A stretch of DNA of 64,000 nucleotides from positions 310,001 to 374,000 of the forward strand of contig CAXUKO010000001.1 of the NCBI GenBank assembly GCA_964251665.1. The letters are read 5' to 3'. The stretch is from JBBQLG01 sp964251665. GTDB taxonomy: Bacteria; Bacteroidota; Bacteroidia; Cytophagales; Spirosomataceae. Made by a program: the position numbers and the translations under genes. The notes beneath the pieces are model-generated. The model was not told the origin of the DNA and ran no database searches. It was given only the letters and a program-made list of their open reading frames with translations. Positions 1 to 8,196 of the stretch are shown piece by piece (the stretch's first letter is position 1; each line of letters starts with the position of its first letter).

Positions 1-543
1 CTGATTCCGGCTGGTGGCGGTACTAAAGAAATGGCTGCCCGTGCCTCGGATCTGTACCAAACCGGCGACCCTGAACTAAATATACTGCAGAGTGTGTACA
101 TGAACATCGCCACCGCAAAAGTGTCGACCTCGGCTGCGGAAGCGAAAGCCATGAACTACCTGCGGCCGACCGATCAGATTGTGCTGAACCGGAGCCGGCT
201 GATTGCGGAAGCGAAACAAGCCGCCATCGAACTGGCCGAAAACGGCTACACGCAACCCAAGCCGCGCACCGACATTAAGGTACAGGGTAAAACCGGTATC
301 GCGCTGTTTAAAGCAGGTATTACGGCGATGCACATGGGCCGATTCATTTCGGATCATGATCTCAAAATCGCTGACAAACTGGCTTACGTGATCTGCGGGG
401 GCGATTTGAGTGTACCACAAACCGTTTCGGAGCAATATCTCCTGGACCTCGAACGCGAAGCCTTCCTGGCTCTGACGGGTGAGAAGAAAACGCTGGAGCG
501 GATTCAGAGTCTCTTACAGGGCGGCAAACCCCTACGGAATTAA
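1..543 (+). CDS. 3-hydroxyacyl-CoA dehydrogenase (FadN type), C-terminal part
   Basis: The gene is cut by the window edge and open from base 1, leaving 180 residues. The visible part starts LIPAGGGTKEM, the glycine-rich segment of the hydratase-like domain at the C-terminus of FadN-type 3-hydroxyacyl-CoA dehydrogenases of beta-oxidation, and continues as an alpha-helical tail (DHDLKIADKLAYVICGGD). The NAD-binding and catalytic domains lie outside the window. A large perfect hairpin follows the stop codon. Family assignment is from recognised C-terminal motifs; the exact substrate chain length cannot be judged. Confidence 0.85.
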   Translation: MIPAGGGTKEMAARASDLYQTGDPELNILQSVYMNIATAKVSTSAAEAKAMNYLRPTDQIVLNRSRLIAEAKQAAIELAENGYTQPKPRTDIKVQGKTGIALFKAGITAMHMGRFISDHDLKIADKLAYVICGGDLSVPQTVSEQYLLDLEREAFLALTGEKKTLERIQSLLQGGKPLRN

Positions 544-582
544 CCTTTATCTCCTGTCCGACGCAGACGTTTGCGTTTATCG

Positions 583-604
583 GCCCACGACTTAAGTCAT
601 GAGC
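583..604. repeat. Degenerate REP-like palindrome
   Basis: The 22-bp imperfect palindrome gcccacgactTAAGTCatgagc has arms that match at 9 of 11 positions. It resembles the element at 36029-36060 and, more loosely, those at 10105, 10164, 56135 and 62898. It lies directly before the long hairpin at 603-663. Confidence 0.45.
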
Positions 605-663
605 TAAACAAAGATTCCCCTCACCAATTCAATCTGAATTGGTGAGGGGAATCTTTGTTTAGC
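603..663 (+). terminator. 29-bp perfect hairpin after the beta-oxidation gene
   Basis: Two perfect 29-bp arms (603-631 and 635-663) are separated by a 3-nt loop. The right arm contains T-rich tttgttt but no separate T-tract follows it. The most likely role is transcription termination or 3'-end protection of the upstream mRNA. It ends 113 bp before the next start codon. Confidence 0.7.
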
Positions 664-776
664 GGGTGTTGCCGGAAAGATTTTTAAAACCCTACGCAAC
701 CGGCCCGCATCCTTCTCCGTATTGCCATTGAACCGGTTCAACTGACTATCCTTTTTCACCACTAACTCAGTTGATA

Positions 777-1613
777 ATGAAACTTTCCCTATATAACAGC
801 CGCCTGCTGATGCTGGTGGCCGGACTAGCCACAGGCATCAGTGCCTGTACGACTAAGGATACCACCCCGCAGAATGACCTGTCGCTAACGACTACGTCAT
901 TAGGGGCGGTGTTGACCGGTGAAAACAGCAAGACGCTGTATTTTTTTGCGCCCGATGCCAATGGCAATGCTAACTGTACCGGTGCCTGTACCGATACATG
1001 GCCGGTATTTTACAAGGAAACGCCATTACTCGGAACCGGCCTGAACGCGGCTGATTTCACGACGATTACCCGCACCGATGGGGCGAAGCAGACGGCGTAC
1101 AAAGGCTGGCCTCTCTATTATTTTAAGAATGATGCCAAATCCGGCGATGTCAATGGGGAGAACGTAGGCAGTACGTGGTTCGTCGCTAAAACCGAGTATA
1201 CTATCACAATGGGCGCCGGGCAACTGAAGGGTAATGATGGGAAGAATTACACATTCGATACCAAAGAAGGCACGGGAACGAGCATCTATTTCACCGATCA
1301 ACTCGGCCGCACACTATACGCCTTTGCTAATGACAAGAAGAGTAAGAACAATTATACGAAAGCAGATATGAGCAATAATGCCACCTGGCCCTTGTTTGAA
1401 GTTGCTTCGCTGAAGGAAATTCCGTCAACGCTGAAGAAAACGGATTTTGGCACCATTGATGTTTTTGGTCATACTCAACTTACGTATAAGGGCTGGCCGT
1501 TGTATTATTTCGGACCCGACGCCGGTCTGCGTGGCAATACCAAAGGGGTCAGCGTGCCCAGGCCGGGTGTATGGCCGGTGGTCAATGCCAGCTCGCCTGA
1601 TGCGCCGTTGTAA
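777..1613 (+). CDS. Lipoprotein with COG4315/Lipoprotein_15 repeats
   Basis: A 278-residue exported lipoprotein: hydrophobic signal, then the lipobox GISAC near residue 24. The mature part carries repeated segments of the secreted-repeat family PF03640/COG4315, seen as GENSKTLYFFAPD...CTGACTDTWPVF and twice as YKGWPLYYF. The function of the family is unknown; it is often encoded near redox or sigma-factor genes. The frame is open from a TTG at 771, but the ATG at 777 gives a normal signal peptide and is preferred. It precedes the ECF sigma factor by 65 bp on the same strand, so it may belong to the same regulon. Confidence 0.8.
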   Translation: MKLSLYNSRLLMLVAGLATGISACTTKDTTPQNDLSLTTTSLGAVLTGENSKTLYFFAPDANGNANCTGACTDTWPVFYKETPLLGTGLNAADFTTITRTDGAKQTAYKGWPLYYFKNDAKSGDVNGENVGSTWFVAKTEYTITMGAGQLKGNDGKNYTFDTKEGTGTSIYFTDQLGRTLYAFANDKKSKNNYTKADMSNNATWPLFEVASLKEIPSTLKKTDFGTIDVFGHTQLTYKGWPLYYFGPDAGLRGNTKGVSVPRPGVWPVVNASSPDAPL

Positions 1614-1678
1614 TATTTTTGTCGATATTGGCTCGACAGTGTCCGCCCGCTGAAGTCAAACAGTCATAGCTTTACCCG

Positions 1679-2254
1679 ATGCCCCAAACGTCTGACATGG
1701 TGATACTTGCTGACTTGCTGGCCGGTTGCCGGGCTGGTAACCGGCGTAGTCAGGAATTGCTGTACCGGCAGTTTTATGGCTACGCAATGGGTATCTGCCT
1801 GCGTTACACGACCACACGTGAGGAAGCACTGGAGGTGTTGAACGATGGGTTTTTGAAGGTGTTTACAAAACTGGATCTGTACGATGCTAATCAGCCGTTT
1901 AAAGGCTGGCTCCGTCGGATACTCATTAATTCAGCAGTAGATCAGTATCGACAGGCGGTGAAGCATTACTACCACGACGATGTGGATAGTGCAAACCACA
2001 TTGCTACGGATGTGCCTGATGCGTACAGTCAGTTGCTGCATGAGGAGTTACTAAGTCTGGTGCAACGTCTATCACCCGCCTATCGACTGGTATTTAACCT
2101 GTACGTGATTGATGGATACAGTCATGATGAAATTGCGGCCCAACTGGGCATATCGACCGGCGCATCCAAGTCAAATCTGGCGCGTGCCCGGGAAAATTTA
2201 CGAGTAATGCTGGTAAAAAAAAGTCAGGATGAGTATGCAAGATCAACCCGATAG
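1679..2254 (+). CDS. RNA polymerase ECF-type sigma factor
   Basis: A 191-residue sigma-70-family factor of the extracytoplasmic-function type. Region 2 is visible at about residues 25-95 (LLYRQFYGYAMGICLRY, then EEALEVLNDGFLKVF and FKGWLRRILINSAVDQYR). Region 4 is at about 125-180, with the helix-turn-helix YSHDEIAAQLGISTGASKSNL. The two are joined by a short acidic linker and there is no region 1 or 3. The 3' end overlaps the next gene by 26 bp, implying translational coupling with that probable anti-sigma partner. Its regulon is unknown; the redox genes that follow are candidates. Confidence 0.93.
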   Translation: MPQTSDMVILADLLAGCRAGNRRSQELLYRQFYGYAMGICLRYTTTREEALEVLNDGFLKVFTKLDLYDANQPFKGWLRRILINSAVDQYRQAVKHYYHDDVDSANHIATDVPDAYSQLLHEELLSLVQRLSPAYRLVFNLYVIDGYSHDEIAAQLGISTGASKSNLARARENLRVMLVKKSQDEYARSTR

Positions 2255-3908
2255 TAACGCGCCCGACTCGGGCCTGGACGGGCTCTTCAGAAAGTCGGCT
2301 GAAGAATTTGAACCGCTCTACGACCCGGCTGCCTGGCAGGATATGCAGCGCCGGTTAAGCCGTCATGACCGTACGGTTTTCTGGAAGGCATGGACACGCC
2401 GACTGCTTCCGGTGGGGCTGGCAGCTATACTTATACTACTGATAAGTGGTTACTGGCTCATACAGCGTCAGGCGACCGTTGCCGACCAACCCGTTGGCGT
2501 GACAAAGCCAAAACAGGTAGAAATATCAACGCCATTGACACATCTGGAAAGCCGGCAAACCGAGACGGATAAAAAGCATAAAGTCGCACCGGTTGGTGAG
2601 CCGCCGACGATGGCCTCTGTTCGGACAGTTGCTCCGGCAACGGTACCGGCGGCTGGACAACCTGTGGCTAACCGAAAAGTGCCGGAGCCCGTTGCTACTA
2701 CTCACCCGCAAAGAACAAATACCAACGGTAAAGCAGGAACAAACCCGACAAATCGATTGATTAAATCGGAGCAACTGGTTACTGGCTCAGAACGGATTAG
2801 AGCAGTGAGACTGCCGAAGGGAAAACAGCTAAAAGACAGGAGCCTGCCGGAGTTATCCAATGCATTTCCCACTAATCAACTGGTTGCTGCCCAAGTCGTA
2901 AGTCGTCGTTTCGGGCGGGCAAAAAGTCGAGTGCCAAAGGCTGGTTATACAACGGCAGACCGCGTGGGCCTGTATACACCTACGGCACCTGGTAGCGAAC
3001 GCGCAAAGGAGCCGCCAACCATAGATCGCCGGTTGGTAAATCCTGATTATGTACCGGGTACTGACGAGCCTGTTACCCCGGTAGGTAAATCAACCAATGC
3101 GCCGGTTGAGGAGGCTATCAGTGCAGAAACAGCAGTTGATAATCGGCTACAACTGCCGGAAACCACATTTTTGACGAATCGGCCCGCCCGCTGGCCCACT
3201 GAAGTACTCACAACCGGGCCGACTATTGACCGGCCTGCGCCGGGCCGACAGCCGCCCGTATTCAGTGAGCCACGCGTAACGGGTCTAAGTATTCAGGTGG
3301 TCCTATCGCCGGATTTGAGTGCCATTGGCCTTGGCAAAGTCTGTGATGCTGTTGCCAATAAGCCGGGTACAAACGTGGGCCTGTTGTTCAATTACCGGCT
3401 GTCGAACCGGTGGAGCATACAAACGGGCATATTGCATAGTCTGAAGGTATACAAGGCCAGCGGCTCTGACTATGTCTGGCCACCAAGCTGGAACTGGCCG
3501 CTCTGGTTCGATGGTGTGGATGCCCGTTGTGCCATGCTCGATGTGCCGTTTAATGTTCGGTACGATGTGTTTGTCCGGCCCGTTAAGTCAAACGGTCGTA
3601 CTGGTGCATCACCCGCACGGTGGTTTGTAAGTGGTGGGGTAACCAGCTACGTCATCCTGAAAGAGCGGTACGATTATGAGTATGACAACCCTAAAGACCC
3701 GCGTATTCAGGCCTGGAAGTGGGAAGGTCAAACGGGGACCTATGGCCTGAGCGAACTGAATACCTCTATCGGCTACGAACGGCCAATCAGTCGACGGTTA
3801 TCATGGCAAGTCGAACCGTTCCTGAAAGTACCACTTCGGCAGGTGGGCTTTTTCAAAGTACGGCTGATCAGTACCGGCGCATTTTTATCCCTGCGCTATC
3901 GCCTATAA
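2229..3908 (+). CDS. Anti-sigma-like membrane protein with C-terminal beta-barrel domain
   Basis: A 559-residue three-part protein. Residues 1-48 are an acidic cytoplasmic segment (LDGLFRKSAEEFEP..AAWQDMQRRL) of the kind that starts sigma-factor-linked anti-sigma proteins in Bacteroidota. One transmembrane helix follows at about 56-75 (LLPVGLAAILILLISGYW). A long Pro/Thr/Arg-rich, low-complexity linker runs to about 340. The last ~210 residues alternate like a small outer-membrane barrel (PF13568-like) and end in LSLRYRL. The overlap with the sigma gene supports a sigma-regulating role. An inner-membrane helix together with a barrel-like end is topologically odd. Confidence 0.7.
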   Translation: MSMQDQPDSNAPDSGLDGLFRKSAEEFEPLYDPAAWQDMQRRLSRHDRTVFWKAWTRRLLPVGLAAILILLISGYWLIQRQATVADQPVGVTKPKQVEISTPLTHLESRQTETDKKHKVAPVGEPPTMASVRTVAPATVPAAGQPVANRKVPEPVATTHPQRTNTNGKAGTNPTNRLIKSEQLVTGSERIRAVRLPKGKQLKDRSLPELSNAFPTNQLVAAQVVSRRFGRAKSRVPKAGYTTADRVGLYTPTAPGSERAKEPPTIDRRLVNPDYVPGTDEPVTPVGKSTNAPVEEAISAETAVDNRLQLPETTFLTNRPARWPTEVLTTGPTIDRPAPGRQPPVFSEPRVTGLSIQVVLSPDLSAIGLGKVCDAVANKPGTNVGLLFNYRLSNRWSIQTGILHSLKVYKASGSDYVWPPSWNWPLWFDGVDARCAMLDVPFNVRYDVFVRPVKSNGRTGASPARWFVSGGVTSYVILKERYDYEYDNPKDPRIQAWKWEGQTGTYGLSELNTSIGYERPISRRLSWQVEPFLKVPLRQVGFFKVRLISTGAFLSLRYRL

Positions 3909-4037
3909 TACAGGTTATCTACTTTTATTTGCTTAATTGGAGCCGTAGATTTCTGTCAATCAATTGTATAGGTATGTTTAAGAGATTGGTAAACGTATTT
4001 TAACAACTATTCACGAATCAGTACAAACCTGACTATT

Positions 4038-4553
4038 ATGGAAAAGCAAACAACCACCGACGCTCTGAACCGTAGTGAATTCCTGCGCAGCTTAGGCCTG
4101 AGTAGTGCCGCGCTGATGGCCTTTTATTGCATGGGTACGCTGACTTCCTGTAGCAGCAAAAGCGATCCTGCGCCTGCAACGTCTAATCCCGGTACGGGTA
4201 CACCGTCGGCAACCGGCTTTACTGGAAACGCCGACCCGGCAGCGGGTAAAGTTAGCTTCACACTCGACTTATCAACGTCGACCTATAGCGGGCTGAAAAC
4301 AGAAGGGGGCTTTGTTAGCGTGGGAGCTATCGTAGTGGCGAAGGCTAAAGGTGGCGCGTTGGTAGCCATTGGCCGGATTTGTACGCATGATTCCGGCGAA
4401 CTAAGCTACCGGCTTACGACTAATGATTTTGTGTGTAGCTTCCACGGCGGTTTGTACAATACCGATGGCTCGGTGAAAGCATCGCCCCCGGTTCGGGCAG
4501 TGAAAGCGTACAAAGCGACACTCACCGGAAATACGCTCACCGTAACCGAATAA
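4038..4553 (+). CDS. Rieske [2Fe-2S] lipoprotein
   Basis: A 171-residue exported protein with a complete Rieske cluster site: C115-T-H117 and C133-S-F-H136-G, two Cys and two His ligands 16 residues apart. An N-terminal signal with lipobox LTSC (Cys38) indicates a membrane-anchored periplasmic lipoprotein, followed by a Pro/Thr/Gly-rich linker. NRSEFLRSLG before the hydrophobic core resembles a twin-arginine motif with one Arg replaced by Ser. It likely shuttles electrons to or from a membrane partner. The next gene, 8 bp downstream, encodes a b561-like membrane protein, and YceI follows. Confidence 0.9.
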   Translation: MEKQTTTDALNRSEFLRSLGLSSAALMAFYCMGTLTSCSSKSDPAPATSNPGTGTPSATGFTGNADPAAGKVSFTLDLSTSTYSGLKTEGGFVSVGAIVVAKAKGGALVAIGRICTHDSGELSYRLTTNDFVCSFHGGLYNTDGSVKASPPVRAVKAYKATLTGNTLTVTE

Positions 4554-4561
4554 AGTCATCC

Positions 4562-5239
4562 ATGATACGTCTCTGCCTTCTTTTCCTGACCGGGTTACTC
4601 TGCTGCTTTTCGGTGCAGGCTCAGGATAGTACCGCCGTTAAACGCGATACGACCCAAACCACAAGTTCGGACGATTTGCTGGCCGGTATGACCGACTCGA
4701 CGCAGACGGCTCAGCCTCTGCTTCCCCATAAAATGATCTTTACCCAACGTGTATTCTGGGGACCAAAAGGATTATTGCGGGTGATGAACGTAGCGCCACT
4801 GACGCCGGAAGGCAGGGAAAAAGAACTAAAGGTACGCCGGACAATGCTCGTGGCGCATCAAGTCATGGGCTTTGTAACCCTGGCCGGGTTTGTGCTACAA
4901 GGAATTCTCGGCGCGAAACTCTATAACTATAATGGAAAGGGTGACTATAGCCAAATACTACGTGCTCATAAAGCATCAGCTCAGTTTATTAACGCCAGCT
5001 ATGCCACAACGGCCCTGTTATCGTTGACGGCTCCGCCCAAATTACTGGCCGACCGGCGCGGGCTGAGTTCCATTAAACTGCATAAGTACCTGTCTATTGT
5101 TCACATAACGGGTATGATCGCCACCAATGTGCTGGCTGGTATGATCGATGAGCATCCCGATCTGAAGCCCTACCACCGGGCCGCTGCCTACACCACTTTT
5201 GCGGCTTTCGCGGCCTCCATTGTCGTCATTAAGTTTTAA
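4562..5239 (+). CDS. Four-helix membrane protein, cytochrome b561-like
   Basis: A 225-residue protein with a cleavable signal (ending about VQAQ) and four hydrophobic helices at roughly 95-117, 138-158, 173-193 and 205-223. Histidines lie in or at the ends of the helices (H99, H136, H174, H181, H205), the pattern expected for a b-type di-haem four-helix bundle. I infer a b561/DUF4405-like electron-transfer protein, not a proven family match. It starts 8 bp after the Rieske gene and precedes yceI, recalling the E. coli yceJ (b561)-yceI pair. An imperfect 8-bp inverted repeat (gccctcat, 5248-5255 and 5292-5299) follows it. Confidence 0.6.
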   Translation: MIRLCLLFLTGLLCCFSVQAQDSTAVKRDTTQTTSSDDLLAGMTDSTQTAQPLLPHKMIFTQRVFWGPKGLLRVMNVAPLTPEGREKELKVRRTMLVAHQVMGFVTLAGFVLQGILGAKLYNYNGKGDYSQILRAHKASAQFINASYATTALLSLTAPPKLLADRRGLSSIKLHKYLSIVHITGMIATNVLAGMIDEHPDLKPYHRAAAYTTFAAFAASIVVIKF

Positions 5240-5316
5240 GTCAACCGCCCTCATTTCCTGAAAAACGGTACGTACAATTCCTGTTTCGGGGATGAGGGCA
5301 CTTTATTACCAAAACT

Positions 5317-5868
5317 ATGAGACTCCTGACTCTTTCCGGTTGCCTGCTGATCCTAACACTCGGTAGTTTTACGGTTGTTGTCAAACGCAAACTGATGGCT
5401 GATAAAGCGGCCTCTACAGTCACCTACGACATGAAACATCCCCTTCACAACTGGCAGGCCGTGAGTCGGGATGTAAACTGTGCCGCGATCTATGATGAAG
5501 AGTCGAAACAGGTTGAAACAGTAGCCGTGTCGATGAAGGTAGCCTCGTTCGACAGTAAGGATGGTAACCGGGATTCGCACGCCTTGGAAGTGCTCGATGC
5601 ACTCAAATACCCGAATGTTACATTTGTAAGCGAGAGTATTCAGCCCGGTGCGAACGGTGCCCTAACCATTAAAGGGAAACTGACGTTTCACGGCGTGCCA
5701 AAACCCGTCGTTATTCAGGCTACCCGGCAGGATGCGGCTACTAACATAAGCATTACCGGTGCTTTTAATGTCAACATGACTGATCACAACGTCGAACGGC
5801 CATCACTGATGGGACTAAAGGCAGAAGATACCATAGCTATGAAATTCAACGTCGTCTTCAAACTCTAA
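5317..5868 (+). CDS. YceI-like periplasmic lipid-binding protein
   Basis: A 183-residue exported protein. After a signal-like N-terminus (LLTLSGCLLILTLGSF) it shows the YceI lipocalin-like pattern: TVTYDMKHPLHNWQAVS, SFDSKDGNRDSHALEVLDALKYPNV and LTIKGKLTFHGVPKPV. YceI proteins bind polyisoprenoid or quinone-like lipids in the periplasm. Its place after a Rieske protein and a b561-like protein suggests a quinone- or isoprenoid-linked redox role. A strong bidirectional hairpin follows. Confidence 0.88.
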   Translation: MRLLTLSGCLLILTLGSFTVVVKRKLMADKAASTVTYDMKHPLHNWQAVSRDVNCAAIYDEESKQVETVAVSMKVASFDSKDGNRDSHALEVLDALKYPNVTFVSESIQPGANGALTIKGKLTFHGVPKPVVIQATRQDAATNISITGAFNVNMTDHNVERPSLMGLKAEDTIAMKFNVVFKL

Positions 5869-5893
5869 GTCGTCAACTCTGCTATCCTGTCAA

Positions 5894-5950
5894 AAAAGGG
5901 GTGGTATTTACGCTGTACGTTCAATGTACAGCGTAAATACCACCCCTTTT
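5894..5950. terminator. Bidirectional terminator, 25-bp perfect stem
   Basis: Perfect 25-bp arms at 5894-5918 and 5926-5950 with a 7-nt loop, flanked by A/T runs on both sides. It lies between the converging yceI gene and the S24 repressor gene and can terminate both. Confidence 0.85.
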
Positions 5951-5977
5951 GACGAATAATCCAGCGAAGCACCAGCC

Positions 5978-6727
5978 TTACTCTACTGGTGCCTCTACAA
6001 TACTGATGACCTTCCAGATGCCCCGCAGGTCGGACACGCTCACCGTAACGGTGCCGCCGTTGGGATGATCAGAGTGCAGCGTTAAGACCTTGCGCGTCAG
6101 TAACTCATTCTCCTTAATGCGCTTCACCACGAAATAATCGCGGTAAATGACTGCATACACCCCACCCGACTGGTATTCCCAGTCGTTTTCGTCTACCTGC
6201 ACTGCCATTACTTTAGCGCCGTGTACCAACTGCGGGCTCATGCTGTTACCCGAAATCTCGATCACTACGGGCTGTTTGGGCATACGCTCCACTGGCTTCC
6301 TGACCCGGTAAGTTTCCAGCGCGTTGGGCTGCAGACCCTCTGTGATGGTTTCGATAAAACTGGCGTAAAACTTAATTGGCACGAACGGTAGTTCGATGAT
6401 GTCCTCATCGGCCAGTACGAGCTGGCCATTGGTAGGCGTCTCCGCATCGGACGACAATACCGGCAACGCACCGCGTAATAAAAAGTCGGCCCTGATCTGC
6501 GGGTACTGCGCCAAGAGACTCATGACAGTATCGTACGAAGGCTTAGCCCGCCCGCTAAGTATATTATAAAACTTGGATGAATTTTCGCCCAGGTCTTTAG
6601 CTACCTGGTAGATGCTGAGGTTCAGCGCATCAAACACCTGTTTCAGCCGATCCTGCACCGATTCCAAGCCGTCCGGTTCCAGCCGTTTGGGGGTTTCCGG
6701 TTCAAATTTCTTTACGATGCCAGCCAT
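5978..6727 (-). CDS. XRE-HTH / S24 peptidase-fold transcriptional repressor
   Basis: A 249-residue regulator of the LexA/phage CI kind. The helix-turn-helix is at about residues 24-75 (LSIYQVAKDLGENSSKFYNI). The C-terminal S24 domain has the Ser-Lys dyad: S162 in SGNSMSP and K202 in FVVKRI. I see no Ala-Gly or Cys-Gly between the domains, the dipeptide cut in LexA, CI and UmuD, so self-cleavage is uncertain. It is divergent from a Y-family DNA polymerase. Two matching palindromes in the 124-bp intergenic region are the probable operators, implying autoregulation and control of the polymerase. Confidence 0.88.
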   Translation of the reverse strand: MAGIVKKFEPETPKRLEPDGLESVQDRLKQVFDALNLSIYQVAKDLGENSSKFYNILSGRAKPSYDTVMSLLAQYPQIRADFLLRGALPVLSSDAETPTNGQLVLADEDIIELPFVPIKFYASFIETITEGLQPNALETYRVRKPVERMPKQPVVIEISGNSMSPQLVHGAKVMAVQVDENDWEYQSGGVYAVIYRDYFVVKRIKENELLTRKVLTLHSDHPNGGTVTVSVSDLRGIWKVISIVEAPVE

Positions 6728-6761
6728 GATTAGTTGATAATAATTAGCTATTATATTTTAC

Positions 6762-6791
6762 TTGTAATACATTGCGACCCTTGTAGTACAA
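6762..6791. promoter_or_regulatory. Twin operator palindromes TTGTAnTACAA
   Basis: Two 11-bp sites lie between the divergent repressor and polymerase genes: TTGTAATACAt (6762-6772, one mismatch) and TTGTAGTACAA (6781-6791, perfect). Their centres are 19 bp apart, about two helical turns, as for cooperative repressor dimers. A further half-site TACAA lies at 6795-6799. The repressor encoded beside them is the obvious candidate ligand. Confidence 0.65.
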
Positions 6792-6851
6792 TTTTACAAC
6801 AAATATAACGAATAAAAAAGGGATAGGTTATGCTTTTACACTACTTCATTT

Positions 6852-8153
6852 ATGAACACCAATCGGATTGGACTGCACACGAAAGCTACCGTGCTGTTTG
6901 TGGATATGAACAGTTTTTTTGCCAGTTGCGAACAGCAGGATAACTACCTGCTTCGGGGGCGGCCGGTAGCCGTTTGCGTGTATACATCCGGTCCCCGAAG
7001 CTGTGTCATTGCTCCGTCTATTGAAGCCAAGCAACAAGGGGTGAAGACGGGCATGAAACTAGCCGAAGCCGCGCAGCTATGCCCCGATCTAATCCCCGTG
7101 GAAACGCATCCGGCTCGTTATCGGTCCTATCACCTCAAACTAATTGCGGTACTCAAACGGTTTTCCGACGCCGTACTGCCCAAAAGTATCGACGAAGCTA
7201 TTGTCGATTTAACGCATTATCAACTCGCCTACAAAGATATGGGGGAGGTTGCCCTGCGTATCAAACAGGCTATCCGGCATGACGTTGGCGATTACCTGCG
7301 GTGTTCCATCGGTATCGCGCCTAACGCGTTTCTGGCCAAGCTGGCGACCGAGCTGCAAAAGCCGGATGGCTTAGTCACCATCACCCCCGAGAACATTGAC
7401 GAAATACTGCAAACACTTACGCTTACAGATCTGCCCGGTATTGGTCACCGCATGGCCGCCCGGCTCGTTAATGGAGGCATACTGACTCCGTTAGACCTGC
7501 GTTATGCCTCTCCAGACCGGCTGCGAACGGTTTGCCAGAGCATTGTCGGCTGGCATTGGCACCTGCGGCTGAACTTCGGTGGAGAGGTCGATCTGGCTAC
7601 AAGCGGCCCTAAAAGTATGCAGGCTATCCGGTCGGTCTCCTCCGAACAGCGAAACACACCCGAAACGCTGGACCATCTCCTGCAAGCCCTTTGCCTGACG
7701 CTCGAACGCCGACTGATGGCACAGGATGTGTTCTGCCGGAAACTGTCGTGTTACGTTCGATACTGGAATGGACGGCAGTATACTAACGAATTAAACTTCA
7801 GTGAGCCGATGCAGGACGGTATGGAATTCTACACGCTCATTAAACAACGGATGGAGCGGTATCGGCAGAAGCACAACTGTGAGCCGTTGCTTAACAATGC
7901 TGTACGGCAACTGGGTGTGGGGGTTTATGAGTTCATTCCCGCCCAAATGGTCCAGTACTCACTGTTTGAGGATAATAGCCGAAAAGACAAGTGGCGTAAA
8001 ACGTTGTATGCCATCAAAGAGCGATTTGGGTCTGATAAGCTCATGCGGGCGGCTGAATTGCAAACAGGTGGCTCGTTTACGGACCTGATCGGATTTGGGT
8101 CCATTAAGGAGTTACACAGCCGTTCGGACGAGCCCGGAGAAGATGACGCATGA
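6852..8153 (+). CDS. Y-family translesion DNA polymerase (DinB/UmuC type)
   Basis: A 433-residue polymerase. The catalytic acidic residues are intact: D18 in FVDMNSFFASCEQ and D114-E115 in SIDEA, so it is not an inactive ImuB-like relative. A helix-hairpin-helix segment (LTDLPGIGHRMAARL) follows the palm, and the little-finger region occupies about 240-350. Y-family enzymes copy past damaged bases with low fidelity. Transcription is probably repressed by the divergent S24 regulator through the TTGTAnTACAA sites. Its length and the lack of a UmuD partner nearby leave the Pol IV or Pol V role open. Confidence 0.93.
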   Translation: MNTNRIGLHTKATVLFVDMNSFFASCEQQDNYLLRGRPVAVCVYTSGPRSCVIAPSIEAKQQGVKTGMKLAEAAQLCPDLIPVETHPARYRSYHLKLIAVLKRFSDAVLPKSIDEAIVDLTHYQLAYKDMGEVALRIKQAIRHDVGDYLRCSIGIAPNAFLAKLATELQKPDGLVTITPENIDEILQTLTLTDLPGIGHRMAARLVNGGILTPLDLRYASPDRLRTVCQSIVGWHWHLRLNFGGEVDLATSGPKSMQAIRSVSSEQRNTPETLDHLLQALCLTLERRLMAQDVFCRKLSCYVRYWNGRQYTNELNFSEPMQDGMEFYTLIKQRMERYRQKHNCEPLLNNAVRQLGVGVYEFIPAQMVQYSLFEDNSRKDKWRKTLYAIKERFGSDKLMRAAELQTGGSFTDLIGFGSIKELHSRSDEPGEDDA

Positions 8154-8166
8154 CGTCGTTTTTGGT

Positions 8167-8174
8167 TAAGTTTG
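8167..8174 (+). promoter_or_regulatory. -7 promoter box TAAGTTTG for the M28 peptidase
   Basis: An exact match to the Bacteroidota -7 consensus TAnnTTTG, 22 nt before the start codon. No clear TTTG -33 box is seen. Confidence 0.5.
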
Positions 8175-8196
8175 TGGCTCGTTAATTCTCAATCTT

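Noticed and set aside
6852..8153. The polymerase as an inactive ImuB-like protein
   Set aside because: Both catalytic acidic motifs are intact and no imuA or dnaE2 gene is adjacent.
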